Shown here piece after piece: positions 55,629 through 64,000 of a DNA stretch of 64,000 bases (positions are counted from its first letter, which is position 1; every line of letters begins with the position of its first letter). The notes under the pieces were generated by a model. That model did not search any database. It was given only the letters and a program-made list of their open reading frames with translations, and had not been told where the DNA came from. The stretch is from Bacteroidota bacterium (GTDB taxonomy: Bacteria > Bacteroidota > Bacteroidia > UBA4408). Location of the stretch: contig JADKCP010000004.1 of assembly GCA_016718805.1 (NCBI GenBank), positions 248,001-312,000 on the forward strand. Direction: 5' to 3'. A program made the position numbers and the translations under genes.

Positions 55629-56192
55629 ATGTTTGATAGTAAAGAAATTATTACGGTAACCATGATTTTATTTGCTGTAATTGATGTAATCGGGTCAATT
55701 CCGGTACTGATTGATTTACGCAGTAAAATTGGTTTTATTCAAGCTGGTAAAGCTTCATTTGCGTCGCTGGCTATAATGCTGGTGTTTCTATTTGTTGGCG
55801 AAAAAATATTGGGTCTCATTGGGCTTGATATCAGTTCATTCGCAATTGCCGGCTCATTTGTGCTTTTCTTTATTGCTATTGAAATGATTTTAGGAATAAC
55901 ACTATATAAAGACAGCGTTCCGGCAACAGCATCTATTGTTCCTATTGCTTTTCCCTTAATTGCCGGTGCCGGTACACTTACCACTCTTTTATCGCTGAAA
56001 GCTGAATACCATGATAGCAATATTATTGTGGCAATTTGCTTAAACATGTTGGTGGTTTATTTAGTCCTCAAAAACACTAAATACCTTGAAACCATTCTTG
56101 GTCCAGGTGGAATTAATATTGTACGCAAGGTATTTGGCGTTATACTATTAGCTATCGCGGTTAAACTATTTCGTACCAATGCCGGTATGTAA
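55629..56192 (+). CDS. MarC-family inner-membrane protein
   Basis: A 187-aa protein with six TM helices in two repeats, of the MarC/UPF0056 family. TM1-2 contain FAVIDVIGSIPVLIDL, and the middle loop has IPIAFPLIAGAGTLTTLLSL, a family signature. Role unclear; the family is not a proven antibiotic pump. It lies 8 bases after era. Confidence 0.9.
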   Translation: MFDSKEIITVTMILFAVIDVIGSIPVLIDLRSKIGFIQAGKASFASLAIMLVFLFVGEKILGLIGLDISSFAIAGSFVLFFIAIEMILGITLYKDSVPATASIVPIAFPLIAGAGTLTTLLSLKAEYHDSNIIVAICLNMLVVYLVLKNTKYLETILGPGGINIVRKVFGVILLAIAVKLFRTNAGM

Positions 56193-56322
56193 TTTTGTTT
56201 TAATTACATTTAATCCTATTTTTAAATTATTAAACGTGAGTAGTCTACTCAAATTGCCTATTCTGTTTTACGAATTGTTTAACGCATTTAATCACTAACA
56301 TAATTAACTTAAATTCCCTTTT

Positions 56323-56673
56323 ATGAAAAAACAAAACCTAATTTTATCGCTGGTCTTGGTATCTGGCATGTTGTTTGTAAACTCTTGTTCAACTCAAAAA
56401 AAAGCTGTTGTAGAAGAAGCTTGTGCTAGCCCTGCTCCAACTTATTCAGCCAATGTTAAATCAATAATTGAAAGCAATTGCTCAGTTAGTGGATGTCATT
56501 CAAAAGGTAAAGGCGACTTAAGAGTGTTCGAAAATTTAAAACGTGAAGCTGATGAAGGAGCAATTAAAAATTTGGTAGTTGTGAAAAAAAAGATGCCACC
56601 TAATAAACCACTAAGCGATAGCGATATCAAACTTATTGATTGCTGGTTGAAAGACGGGGGTAAAGAAAACTAA
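56323..56673 (+). CDS. cytochrome c-like lipoprotein with CX4CH motif
   Basis: A 116-aa lipoprotein (lipobox VNSC, Cys 22) whose mature part looks like a small c-type cytochrome. The haem motif is C-SVSG-CHS, four residues between the Cys pair instead of two; NCSVSGCHSKGKGDLRV and MPPNKPLSDSDIKLIDCWLKDGG are typical of Bacteroidota proteins of this group, with Met in the distal-ligand zone. It likely transfers electrons or senses redox in the periplasm. Followed after 16 bases by YceI. Confidence 0.82.
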   Translation: MKKQNLILSLVLVSGMLFVNSCSTQKKAVVEEACASPAPTYSANVKSIIESNCSVSGCHSKGKGDLRVFENLKREADEGAIKNLVVVKKKMPPNKPLSDSDIKLIDCWLKDGGKEN

Positions 56674-56689
56674 AATCTAAAACAAAAAA

Positions 56690-57247
56690 ATGAAAAAATT
56701 AATTTTAACTATTAGCTGCGGAATCATCAGCTTAACCGGATTCTCACAAATTTATTTGGCCAACAATAAAGCTGCTCAAATTAAATTTTTTAGTACTACT
56801 CCGGTCGAAAACATTGATGCAACCAACGATGCGGTTACTTCAATTTTAAATACCACTACAGATTCGGTAGGGGTAAAAGTTCCAATTAATGCTTTTATTT
56901 TTCCAAAATCGTTGATGCAGGAGCACTTTAACGAAAACTACATGGAAAGTGCTAAATATCCTAACGCTAAATTCAGTGGTAAGATAAACGAAAAAGTAGA
57001 CTATACTAAAAATGGTGAATACAAAGTTACTTGCACCGGAACCCTTACCATACATGGAGTTGCTCAACCAACAACCATTTCTGGTACATTAAAAATCAAT
57101 GAAGGTAAAGTACATCTTGATTCAAAATTTGCTGTTAAATTAAAAGATTTCAAAATTGAGGTTCCTAAATTGGTTTTCCAAAATATTGCTGAATCAATTG
57201 ATGTAACTATGACGGCTACCTATTCGCCTTATGTAAAAAAACAGTAA
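56690..57247 (+). CDS. YceI-family periplasmic protein
   Basis: A 185-aa secreted protein (signal peptide ending TGFSQ) of the YceI lipocalin-like family, which binds isoprenoid quinones or similar lipids. Family segments include AQIKFFSTTPVENIDATN, AKYPNAKFSGKI and CTGTLTIHGVAQPTTISGTL. It sits next to a cytochrome c-like lipoprotein, a pairing suggesting electron-transfer or quinone-related work in the periplasm (inference). Confidence 0.9.
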   Translation: MKKLILTISCGIISLTGFSQIYLANNKAAQIKFFSTTPVENIDATNDAVTSILNTTTDSVGVKVPINAFIFPKSLMQEHFNENYMESAKYPNAKFSGKINEKVDYTKNGEYKVTCTGTLTIHGVAQPTTISGTLKINEGKVHLDSKFAVKLKDFKIEVPKLVFQNIAESIDVTMTATYSPYVKKQ

Positions 57248-57251
57248 GCTA

Positions 57252-57278
57252 TTTGTTCACATTTTACCTGTGAACAAA
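57252..57278. repeat. inverted repeat downstream of yceI
   Basis: TTTGTTCAC (57252-57260) and GTGAACAAA (57270-57278) form a 9-bp stem with a 9-base loop. No T run follows, so it is not a standard terminator. GTGAACAAAA recurs at the start codon at 57329. Confidence 0.6.
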
Positions 57279-57287
57279 ATTAATTAG

Positions 57288-57348
57288 GGCAAAGCGCTTT
57301 TGTACTTACTTTTGCAATAAAAATTGCGGTGAACAAAAGCGCTTTGCC
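57288..57348 (+). promoter_or_regulatory. promoter with 16-bp perfect inverted repeat at the DUF4271 gene
   Basis: Arms at 57288-57303 and 57333-57348 are perfect inverted copies (ggcaaagcgcttttgt). Between them lie TACTTTTG (57307-57314), an exact -7 element, and the GTG start codon (57329). The second arm is inside the coding region. Could be an operator or, in a longer transcript, an RNA hairpin presenting the start codon in its loop. Confidence 0.6.
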
Positions 57349-58456
57349 ATTTATTTCAACTCCACTTGACTCCAATCGCAATAAGAGTATCATATCGTAT
57401 GATATTTCTGAATCGGAAGCTAGTAAGTCAACTACCTTTGATAGTTTATTACCCAAAAAATCGATTCCTAAATTAGAACTAAGTGTTCCTATAGGACCTG
57501 AACCGATCAAGGATTTTGTACCTACACAGGTTAAAAAAGTTAAGGAAAAGAAAAAAGAGAAAATTGAACAACCATCTAACACAATTGCTGCAAAGGATTT
57601 ACCTCTTACCAGTCTATCTTCAACTCCAGAAAGGCAACTAATACAACCAACAGCGCTTACTACCGACACTATTTCTCAAGTTAAGAAGCTTGTTAAAGTA
57701 GTTCCGGTAAAGGTGAAAAAGTTCGAACCGGCGCACTCTTACACTAGAAGTTTATTTGAAAGCAACTTATTGCAAGTCCACCAAATTGAACCAAAGGTTA
57801 GAAATAAAGAGCACAACGACTGGGTAACAGGTATATTATTATTGGTAGTAGTGATAGGTTGTATTATAAACGTATCCTACCGTAGCAGGCTCAAGCAATT
57901 GTTTAATGCCTTTGCCAGTAACCGCTTTGTTCACCAAATGGTACGTGAAGAAAATGTAATGTTTCAGCGTATCAATATATTTTTATCGATGTTGTTTTTA
58001 CTCATTACATCCTTGTTTATTTTTCAAATTGGCCGTTATTATAAATTACCCTTCGCTTCAAACAATGATTTTGTGAACTATGCTGTAATACTTTTTGCCT
58101 TGTTTGCTTTTTACTTCATTAAAATATCGACTGTTAATTTTTTAGGATTTTTACTAAAAATTGAACGGGAAATAAAGGAATATGTGTTTGCTGTATTTCT
58201 TTACAACCATTTTATTGGGTTGGGACTTATTCCGGTAGTAGTGCTGCTTGCCTTTGTACCGACCATTCCCCAGAACATTGTTTTTATTTGCGCAGCGGCC
58301 TGTTTTTTAGCTTCTTTTTTGCTTCGAGCTATACGTAGTTATGGAAATGTTTCGGGAACTTCCCGCTTTTCTGTTTTCTATTTATTTTTATATCTTTGCG
58401 CCCTTGAAATTTTACCTTTAGTGGTAATAACGAAGTTGATTATTAACATTGTATAG
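57329..58456 (+). CDS. DUF4271 membrane protein
   Basis: A 375-aa inner-membrane protein of the Bacteroidota-specific DUF4271 family. Residues 1-160 are hydrophilic, Pro/Lys-rich and probably disordered, including SLFESNLLQVHQIEP. The C-terminal 200 residues hold about six TM helices (RINIFLSMLFLLITSLFIFQ; FSVFYLFLYLCALEILPLVV). Starts at GTG. It precedes hemD by 21 bases, a pairing I know from other Bacteroidota, but its role is unknown. Confidence 0.85.
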   Translation: MNKSALPFISTPLDSNRNKSIISYDISESEASKSTTFDSLLPKKSIPKLELSVPIGPEPIKDFVPTQVKKVKEKKKEKIEQPSNTIAAKDLPLTSLSSTPERQLIQPTALTTDTISQVKKLVKVVPVKVKKFEPAHSYTRSLFESNLLQVHQIEPKVRNKEHNDWVTGILLLVVVIGCIINVSYRSRLKQLFNAFASNRFVHQMVREENVMFQRINIFLSMLFLLITSLFIFQIGRYYKLPFASNNDFVNYAVILFALFAFYFIKISTVNFLGFLLKIEREIKEYVFAVFLYNHFIGLGLIPVVVLLAFVPTIPQNIVFICAAACFLASFLLRAIRSYGNVSGTSRFSVFYLFLYLCALEILPLVVITKLIINIV

Positions 58457-58477
58457 TTCGCGGGTAGAAAATAAATA

Positions 58478-59257
58478 ATGTCAAAGCAATTGAAGGAACC
58501 GAACAATTTGAAGGTTAAAAGCATTCTAGTTTCACAACCTAAACCGGAATCTGAAAAATCACCTTATTTTGACCTCGCCAAAAAGTGTAATATAAAGATT
58601 GATTTCAGGCCCTTTATACATGTTGAAGGAATTCCTGCAGCAGATTTTCGTAAAGACCGTATTAATATTTCAGAGCATACAGCTGTTATTTTAACTAGCA
58701 AAAATGCCGTAGATCATTTTTTCAGAATGTGTCAGGAAATGCGTGTTTCTATTCCGGATACATTAAAATATTTTTGCATATCTGAATCAACTGCCTATTA
58801 TTTGCAGAAATATGTGGTGTACCGCAAGCGTAAAATTTTTCATGGCAAACAAACCTTTCTCGATTTGATTGATGTAATTAAAAAGCACAAAGAAGAAAAG
58901 TTTTTATTGCCTTGCTCCGATAAACACAAAGAAGAAGTTCCCGAAGTTTTGGATCAATTAAATATCAATTATACTAAGGCTATATTGTACAAAACCGTTT
59001 GTAGCGATTTGAGCGACTTGGCTGATGTAAATTACGATGTACTGGTATTTTTTAGTCCTTCAGGGATAAAATCCTTGTTTCAAAATTTTCCAAAGTTTAA
59101 ACAAAACAAAACACGAATTGCAGCGTTTGGGCCAACTACCGCGAAAGCAGTAAAAGAGGCAGGTTTAAAATTGGATATTCATGCTCCTATGCCAGCCGCC
59201 CCTTCCATGACAATGGCACTTGAACAATACATTGTTAAAGCCAATAAAGGAAAGTAA
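58478..59257 (+). CDS. hemD: uroporphyrinogen-III synthase
   Basis: A 259-aa enzyme that cyclises hydroxymethylbilane to uroporphyrinogen III. Family regions: VKSILVSQPKP near the start, VILTSKNAVDHFF (about 70-82), LLPCSDKHKEEVPEVL, and VFFSPSGIKSLFQNF with AAFGPTTAKAVKEAGL. HemD is poorly conserved in sequence, but the order of segments and length fit. Follows the DUF4271 gene. Confidence 0.9.
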   Translation: MSKQLKEPNNLKVKSILVSQPKPESEKSPYFDLAKKCNIKIDFRPFIHVEGIPAADFRKDRINISEHTAVILTSKNAVDHFFRMCQEMRVSIPDTLKYFCISESTAYYLQKYVVYRKRKIFHGKQTFLDLIDVIKKHKEEKFLLPCSDKHKEEVPEVLDQLNINYTKAILYKTVCSDLSDLADVNYDVLVFFSPSGIKSLFQNFPKFKQNKTRIAAFGPTTAKAVKEAGLKLDIHAPMPAAPSMTMALEQYIVKANKGK

Positions 59258-59424
59258 TCCTTCTTTTATTTTCAGTTTTTTGTAAACCACACCTACTAAT
59301 TTCTATCTATACTGGATTAATTCGGTAATTGTATTAATTGAAATATTCGATGTAAAAAGTGGATGCTATTTATGTGTAGTATAAAAACAAAATAAAATGT
59401 GTTTTATAAATTAAATACCCCTCT

Positions 59425-60339
59425 CTACACAATCAAATCCCTTATAGCTTCCTCACAATCCTTAAACTTAAACACAAAACCTGCATCTTGAATTTTTTCG
59501 CACGATACTCGGCTTCCTTCTAACAGCATAACAGCCATTTCACCCAGCATGATTTTTAAGACGAATGCTGGTACATTTGGTAAGAAATAGGGCTTACCTA
59601 AACATTTGGCTAATGTGGAAGTAAAGTACTTATTATTTATGTGTTGTGGCGCTACAGCATTATATGCACCTCGCATGTTATTGTCTTCAATTGCCTTTAT
59701 ATAGATAGCACACAAATCGTGAATATGTATCCATGGAAAATATTGTTTGCCTGTACCAAAAGCAGCCGACAAACCAAATTTTGCAACCATCTTTAATTTT
59801 TCCAGGGCTCCTCCACCCTTAGCAAAGACAACACCTGCGCGTAATGCTACCGTTCGAATTTTTAATTCACTGAATTGGGCAACTGAATTTTCCCATTGAA
59901 GGCAAATACTTCCTAAAAAATCTTCAGCGGCGGTATCTGATTCATGATAAATTTTCTCGTTAGTATACGCTCCATAATAACCAGCACCCGATGAGGAAAT
60001 AACAGCTGAAAGTTGATGCGTGCTTTTGTCAATTGCGCTATACAGTAATTGCATTGATTTTATTCGGCTATCCAGAATATTTTGCTTCTGAGCCGCAGTC
60101 CACCTTTTTTGTGCTATGTTGGCGCCGGCTAAATGCACTATATAGTTCACATTCTCAATTGCTCGTATATCAATATATCCACTAGTAATATTCCAGTAAA
60201 AAATAGTGATTCCGTCGCAAGCGGATTCATTACTTGAAAGTACTTTAATGTTATAACCTTTGACAAGTAATTGATGTTGCAGGTGCTTACCTACTAAGCC
60301 TGTACCGCCTGTAATTAGAATAGTTTTGCCGGGAGTCAT
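59425..60339 (-). CDS. TIGR01777-family NAD-dependent epimerase/oxidoreductase
   Basis: A 304-aa extended SDR protein. ITGGTGLVGKHLQHQLL binds NAD(P); IVHLAGANIAQKRWTAAQK and VISSSGAGYYGAY are characteristic of the TIGR01777/SDR39U1 group. The C-terminal DUF1731-like tail is present (about 255-300). Substrate unknown. Alone on the minus strand, with about 165 bases of non-coding sequence after it. Confidence 0.92.
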   Translation of the reverse strand: MTPGKTILITGGTGLVGKHLQHQLLVKGYNIKVLSSNESACDGITIFYWNITSGYIDIRAIENVNYIVHLAGANIAQKRWTAAQKQNILDSRIKSMQLLYSAIDKSTHQLSAVISSSGAGYYGAYTNEKIYHESDTAAEDFLGSICLQWENSVAQFSELKIRTVALRAGVVFAKGGGALEKLKMVAKFGLSAAFGTGKQYFPWIHIHDLCAIYIKAIEDNNMRGAYNAVAPQHINNKYFTSTLAKCLGKPYFLPNVPAFVLKIMLGEMAVMLLEGSRVSCEKIQDAGFVFKFKDCEEAIRDLIV

Positions 60340-60495
60340 TGATTACGATAGGAAATAGATTTCTCACTAAAGTTAGCAATAATTTGCAGGGCATTTTAAT
60401 TAAAAAACAGGAAGCTGCTATTCCTAATATTTGCTAACTGCTGAACGCAATAAAGCAGCATCGCTCCACTTTATCCGTGTTGAAACCATTTTATT

Positions 60496-60521
60496 AAAAA
60501 GGCGGGAATACCCGCCTTTTT
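60496..60521 (-). terminator. hairpin terminator after hsp20
   Basis: An 11-bp stem (60496-60506 with 60511-60521), 4-base loop, flanked by A/T runs, about 45 bases after the hsp20 stop on the minus strand. Confidence 0.85.
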
Positions 60522-60565
60522 AAAACTAAACCACCAATCAAACCCACCTTTACTAAACCAAAAAC

Positions 60566-61003
60566 TTAAGCAATATCAATTAATCGAGATGGCTTTTCCT
60601 TCGCTTCTTCACGCTTAGGAATAGTAATGGTTAACAAACCATTTACATACTCGGCACTAATCATATCTTTATTTACTAACTGAGGCAAATTAAAGCTACG
60701 CGAAAAAGATTCAAAATTGAATTCTTTACGAGTATATCCATCTTTACTTTCTTCCATTTTGTTTTCTGTTTCAGACGATACAGTTAGCACAGAGTTTGTA
60801 ACCTCCACCTTGAAATCCGATTTTTTCATTCCGGGAGCTGCTAATTCTAAAACAAAATTATCTTTTGTTTCCTTTACGTTTGCAGCCGGCAAGGTTAATT
60901 TTACATTTGAAAAATTGTAATCAAAAAAGTCTTTTCCCAAAAGTGTGTCAAAAAAAGTGGGAATTACGGGCATGTTGCTGTTTTTAAATTTTACTAGTGT
61001 CAT
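60566..61003 (-). CDS. Hsp20/alpha-crystallin small heat-shock protein
   Basis: A 145-aa ATP-independent chaperone that holds unfolding proteins. The alpha-crystallin domain spans about 38-130 (VKETKDNFVLELAAPGMKKSDFKVEV; FNLPQLVNKDMISAEYVNGLLTITIPK), and a C-terminal IXI-like tail is replaced by RLIDIA. A strong Shine-Dalgarno AGGAGG lies 7 bases upstream of the ATG, unusual in this phylum and suited to fast, high expression after stress. Confidence 0.93.
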   Translation of the reverse strand: MTLVKFKNSNMPVIPTFFDTLLGKDFFDYNFSNVKLTLPAANVKETKDNFVLELAAPGMKKSDFKVEVTNSVLTVSSETENKMEESKDGYTRKEFNFESFSRSFNLPQLVNKDMISAEYVNGLLTITIPKREEAKEKPSRLIDIA

Positions 61004-61010
61004 TTTTTTA

Positions 61011-61069
61011 TCCTCCTGATTTTTAGAATTTATTAATTTGCTTTTTTTAAGTCTATTGAAAACGTTTTC
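61011..61069 (-). promoter_or_regulatory. strong ribosome site and palindrome upstream of hsp20
   Basis: The minus strand has AGGAGGA (61017 to 61011), 7 bases before the ATG. Further upstream is the 12-bp palindrome gaaaacgttttc (61058-61069), a candidate operator. Rest of the 61070-61210 gap is AT-rich and unassigned. Confidence 0.55.
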
Positions 61070-61210
61070 GCTAGAAATTTTTCAAATTAAATGCCAGTAT
61101 AAAAAAAATGAATTCTTGTCATTCGGAAACTGAAATTCAAGAAATATTGACTGAAAGTATTGATTTTAAAGGCCAATATGGCAGTTGCAAAAAAAACAAT
61201 TGGAAGTTTT

Positions 61211-62923
61211 TTATTCGTAAAAATTAAAATCTTTCACCAGTAGTTGCAAATTACTTTTACCCATCCATTCATTTTCACCTATAGTATAACACATATCGAA
61301 TGGTTTTTTTTGTAATAACTGCGTATAGTATTCGCCTAAGCCAAATGCTATACAAGGAAAGGAAAGTTGTGTATTGCTTTGGATAGCATCTAACTTTAAA
61401 TGATTGTTGCCAACCACCTTTGCATATCCTTTATCGGTAAGGCCTTTTGAAGCAAACACCGGGTGCATATTTTCGGGACCAAAAGGAGCAAACTGTTTGA
61501 GGATGCGAAAAAACTTTGCATCAATGTCAGAAAAATCAAGCAATGCATCAATTTCGATTTCAGGAGTAAGCCATTTTTCGTCGATGGTAGCAGATACCAC
61601 TTCTTCGAATTTTAGTTGAAATGCTTCCAAGTTTTCTTCTTTGAGCGATAAGCCTGCTGCATATTTATGACCTCCAAATTGTTCGAGCAAATGAGCGCAT
61701 GCTTCAATAGCATTGTATACATCAAAATTTTTCACGGAGCGTGCCGAACCTGTAAGTAATCCATTTGATTGTGTTAGCACTATAGTAGGACGGTAATACT
61801 TTTCGATGAGGCGTGATGCTACAATACCAACAACGCCTTTATGCCAATCGGGTCGATAAAGCACGGTAGATTTTTTTTGAATTAAATATGCATCATCACC
61901 AATAATTGCTAGCGCCTGTTCGGTAATTAATTTGTCAATATTTTTTCGCTCGGTATTCGTACTGTTCAGGTTGTTGCCCGAAATTGTTGCATGTTGGGCA
62001 GTTTCGCTAAGTAATAGCTCAACCGCCCTGTTTCCCGATTCCAGTCTACCGGCGGCATTAATACGAGGTGCAATAATAAATACCACATCCGAAATTGTGA
62101 GCGGCTTTTGTTGCGAAAAATTGGCAATTTCAATCATTGCTTTAAATCCAGGGCGAGGACGCTCATTTAATTCTATTAATCCAAAATGTGCCAAAATTCT
62201 ATTTTCACCAACAATAGGAACAATGTCGGCTGCAATACTTACAGCCACCAAATCAAGATAAGTTTGCAGATTGGAGAAATCAATTTCGCTTTGTGCGGCA
62301 TAGGCCTGTATTAATTTAAAGCCTATTCCACACCCTGTTAATTCTTTAAAAGGATAATTGCAATCCTCCCTTTTGGGATCGAGTACAGCAATAGCTTTGG
62401 GAATTGTTTCACCTGGTCGGTGATGATCACAAATTATAAAATCGATTCCTCGATTAGTAGCATAAGCAACCTTATCGCAACTTTTAATTCCACAATCCAG
62501 CGCAATAATCAATGAAAAATTGTTGTTGGCGGCATAATCTATTCCCTTTACAGAAATTCCATATCCTTCACTGTAACGATCGGGAATATAGTATTCAATG
62601 GCAGTATATTCCTTCTTTAGAAAACTAAACATTAACGCAACTGCTGTGGTACCATCTACATCGTAATCGCCATAAATTAATATGCGTTCGCCTTTTTGTA
62701 TTGCACTTTTAATTCTGCTCACAGCAGCTTGCATGTCCTGCATCAAAAATGGATCATGCAGAGCTGTAAGTTGTGGACGAAAAAAGTTTCGTGCTTCTTC
62801 AAAATTGGTAACTCCGCGTTGAATCAATAGTGCAGCAAGAACTTTGTGAATATTGAGTTCGGTAGCGAGTGTATTGGTTTGTTGTTCGGAAGGAGCTTCA
62901 GCAATAACCCAACGTTTTTTCAT
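61211..62923 (-). CDS. recJ: single-stranded-DNA-specific exonuclease RecJ
   Basis: A 570-aa 5'-3' single-strand exonuclease for recombination and mismatch/base-excision repair. The DHH-superfamily motifs are present: YGDYDVDGTTAVALM (I), ALDCGIKS (II), ICDHHRPGE (III, DHH) and VLDPKRE (IV), with GCGIGFKL. The DHHA1 domain has FGGHKYAAGLSL. C-terminal OB domain follows. Length is normal. It lies 9 bases after the histidine kinase stop region on the same strand. Confidence 0.97.
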   Translation of the reverse strand: MKKRWVIAEAPSEQQTNTLATELNIHKVLAALLIQRGVTNFEEARNFFRPQLTALHDPFLMQDMQAAVSRIKSAIQKGERILIYGDYDVDGTTAVALMFSFLKKEYTAIEYYIPDRYSEGYGISVKGIDYAANNNFSLIIALDCGIKSCDKVAYATNRGIDFIICDHHRPGETIPKAIAVLDPKREDCNYPFKELTGCGIGFKLIQAYAAQSEIDFSNLQTYLDLVAVSIAADIVPIVGENRILAHFGLIELNERPRPGFKAMIEIANFSQQKPLTISDVVFIIAPRINAAGRLESGNRAVELLLSETAQHATISGNNLNSTNTERKNIDKLITEQALAIIGDDAYLIQKKSTVLYRPDWHKGVVGIVASRLIEKYYRPTIVLTQSNGLLTGSARSVKNFDVYNAIEACAHLLEQFGGHKYAAGLSLKEENLEAFQLKFEEVVSATIDEKWLTPEIEIDALLDFSDIDAKFFRILKQFAPFGPENMHPVFASKGLTDKGYAKVVGNNHLKLDAIQSNTQLSFPCIAFGLGEYYTQLLQKKPFDMCYTIGENEWMGKSNLQLLVKDFNFYE

Positions 62924-62932
62924 GCGGCAATT

Positions 62933-63919
62933 TTAGGTTATTAATACTATTTCGAAAATACTTCCTTTGGGTGAATTTTTCTTTACTTCAATGGTTCCCT
63001 GATGGGCAAGCACAAGTTTTTTTACAATGTAAAGACCTAATCCGGTGCCTTTGTTTTTGCGGGTTTCTTCATTTCCAATTCGGTAAAATTTATCAAAAAT
63101 CAACTGCTTCTCAGCTTCAGATACACCGCTACCTTCATCGGCAATTTGAAGTAAAATTTTGTGTTCGCATTTTTTTAGAATGCAAGTAATTTGTGGAACG
63201 TTGGGTGAATATTTAATAGCGTTTTCGTAAAGGTTTGTGAGAATTGAGATAAAGGCAAAACGATCTGCTTCAAACTCAATTCCTTTTTCAATAGATAAAC
63301 TTAAGTGATGCTGTTTTTGTTGCTGAAATAAGGTAGCTAGTTTATTCATTTCGCTTTCTACTAATTCCGAGAAATTAGAAACTTGCTTTAGAAGTCTAAA
63401 ACTATTGTCCTCTAAACGTACTGCAATCAGTACATTTTCAACCAATGCGTTTAGGCGTTCGGTATCGGCAAGCGCGTTATGTATAATTTCGTTTTGCTTT
63501 TCTTTGGGCAAATCTCTTTTCAATAAAGTTTCAAGTTGCAGCTTTGCAGAAGCTATTGGAGATTTTAATTCATGTGTGATGGATAACAAAAAATTCTTTT
63601 GCCGCAATCCTAACTCCGCTTCCTTTTTAAAGGTTTTTCGTGTTTGCAAAAATCCGGAAATCAACAAAACCAAAAAAACAGTTCCTTCTCCGGCGATCAT
63701 TAACCAGCGCTTTTTCAATTTTGCATGAAGCTCGCTTTGAGCGGTTTCAATTTCGCTGGCATCAGAAGTTTGCAATGCTATTATGTGTAACCGTTGTTCA
63801 AGTACCTCGTTGTTCAACTTCACCATTAAATAACTCCACCAACTAAATTGAATAAACACATACACCACCAGTAAGTAGAATAAAAAAAGCGGTCTGGGTC
63901 GTTTTTGAATTTGCGTCAT
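62933..63919 (-). CDS. sensor histidine kinase
   Basis: A 328-aa membrane histidine kinase. Two TM helices (about 11-31 and 73-90) bracket a short periplasmic loop (about 32-72). The HisKA dimerisation helix has the phosphorylated His in SITHELKSPIASAKL (about 108-122), then the HATPase_c domain with the N box LTNLYENAIKYSP, G1 DEGSGVSE, F box FDKFYR and G2 GTGLGLYIVKKL. It lacks HAMP and PAS domains. The partner response regulator is probably just right of the window, since no regulator gene is within it. Confidence 0.95.
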   Translation of the reverse strand: MTQIQKRPRPLFLFYLLVVYVFIQFSWWSYLMVKLNNEVLEQRLHIIALQTSDASEIETAQSELHAKLKKRWLMIAGEGTVFLVLLISGFLQTRKTFKKEAELGLRQKNFLLSITHELKSPIASAKLQLETLLKRDLPKEKQNEIIHNALADTERLNALVENVLIAVRLEDNSFRLLKQVSNFSELVESEMNKLATLFQQQKQHHLSLSIEKGIEFEADRFAFISILTNLYENAIKYSPNVPQITCILKKCEHKILLQIADEGSGVSEAEKQLIFDKFYRIGNEETRKNKGTGLGLYIVKKLVLAHQGTIEVKKNSPKGSIFEIVLIT

Positions 63920-64000
63920 CGTAACAAATATAATTTGTTTTGAGCAATTCCATTTTTCTACTTGTGGATTTTTGAATTATCTTGCATCAGTGAATTGCTT

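Overview
The window is an AT-rich stretch of a Bacteroidota chromosome, probably from a free-living aerobic member near Flavobacteriales, Sphingobacteriales or Chitinophagales. Supporting signs are three secreted proteins with type IX secretion (T9SS) sorting domains (one type B, two type A), an acpP-fabF-rnc cluster, a DUF4271-hemD pair, Bacteroidota-type promoter elements (TTTG, then TANNTTTG), frequent TTG/GTG starts and mostly weak Shine-Dalgarno sequences. I could not run any search, so family names rest on motifs recognised by eye.

Layout. 1-4.7 kb: 3' end of a fatty acid desaturase, polA, a lipoprotein and a small secreted protein. 4.8-7.8 kb (minus strand): a three-gene module resembling the SiaA/SiaB/SiaC phospho-switch (TPR-SpoIIE phosphatase, DUF1987 protein, DUF6272 kinase-like protein). 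8-16.7 kb (plus): rnpA, yidD, an S41 protease, an O-antigen ligase-like protein, recG, pheT. 16.7-25.7 kb: a lipoprotein, a small beta-barrel protein, a sugar-nucleotide cluster (cpsB-like, wbpP-like, rfbB, galE), a MacB-type permease and a large T9SS type B protein. 26-30 kb: M20 peptidase, acpP, fabF, rnc. 30-35.9 kb: two T9SS type A proteins, ung and a tiny lipoprotein. 35.9-42.2 kb (minus): LutA-like Fe-S protein, UMF1 transporter, hemE, DMT transporter, VIT-like transporter and a membrane SpoIIE phosphatase. 42.4-52.6 kb: trmB, a pentapeptide protein, an alkyltransferase-like protein, an orphan second SiaC-like protein, TolC and HlyD efflux genes, kbl, a YD-like protein, a CBS protein, a BamA-like protein and nadK. 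52.6-54.7 kb: a repeat island. 54.7-64 kb: era, marC, a cytochrome c-like lipoprotein, YceI, DUF4271, hemD, a TIGR01777 epimerase, hsp20, recJ and a histidine kinase.

The most unusual region is the repeat island. It holds one intact initiator tRNA-fMet gene (minus strand). Downstream of it lie two tandem 344-bp units, each made of a tRNA terminator, an 80-aa GIY-YIG nuclease gene and a truncated tRNA-fMet 3' part. Upstream of it lie roughly 100-bp repeats of broken tRNA copies. In all five broken copies, and not in the intact tRNA, the 3' anticodon stem and variable loop are replaced by a GC-rich palindrome. This looks like a small tRNA-borne nuclease element.

The second point of interest is the Sia-like phosphorylation network. 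It has one compact operon, a distant second SiaC-like protein with a Thr at position 68, and a second SpoIIE phosphatase, with no diguanylate cyclase in view.
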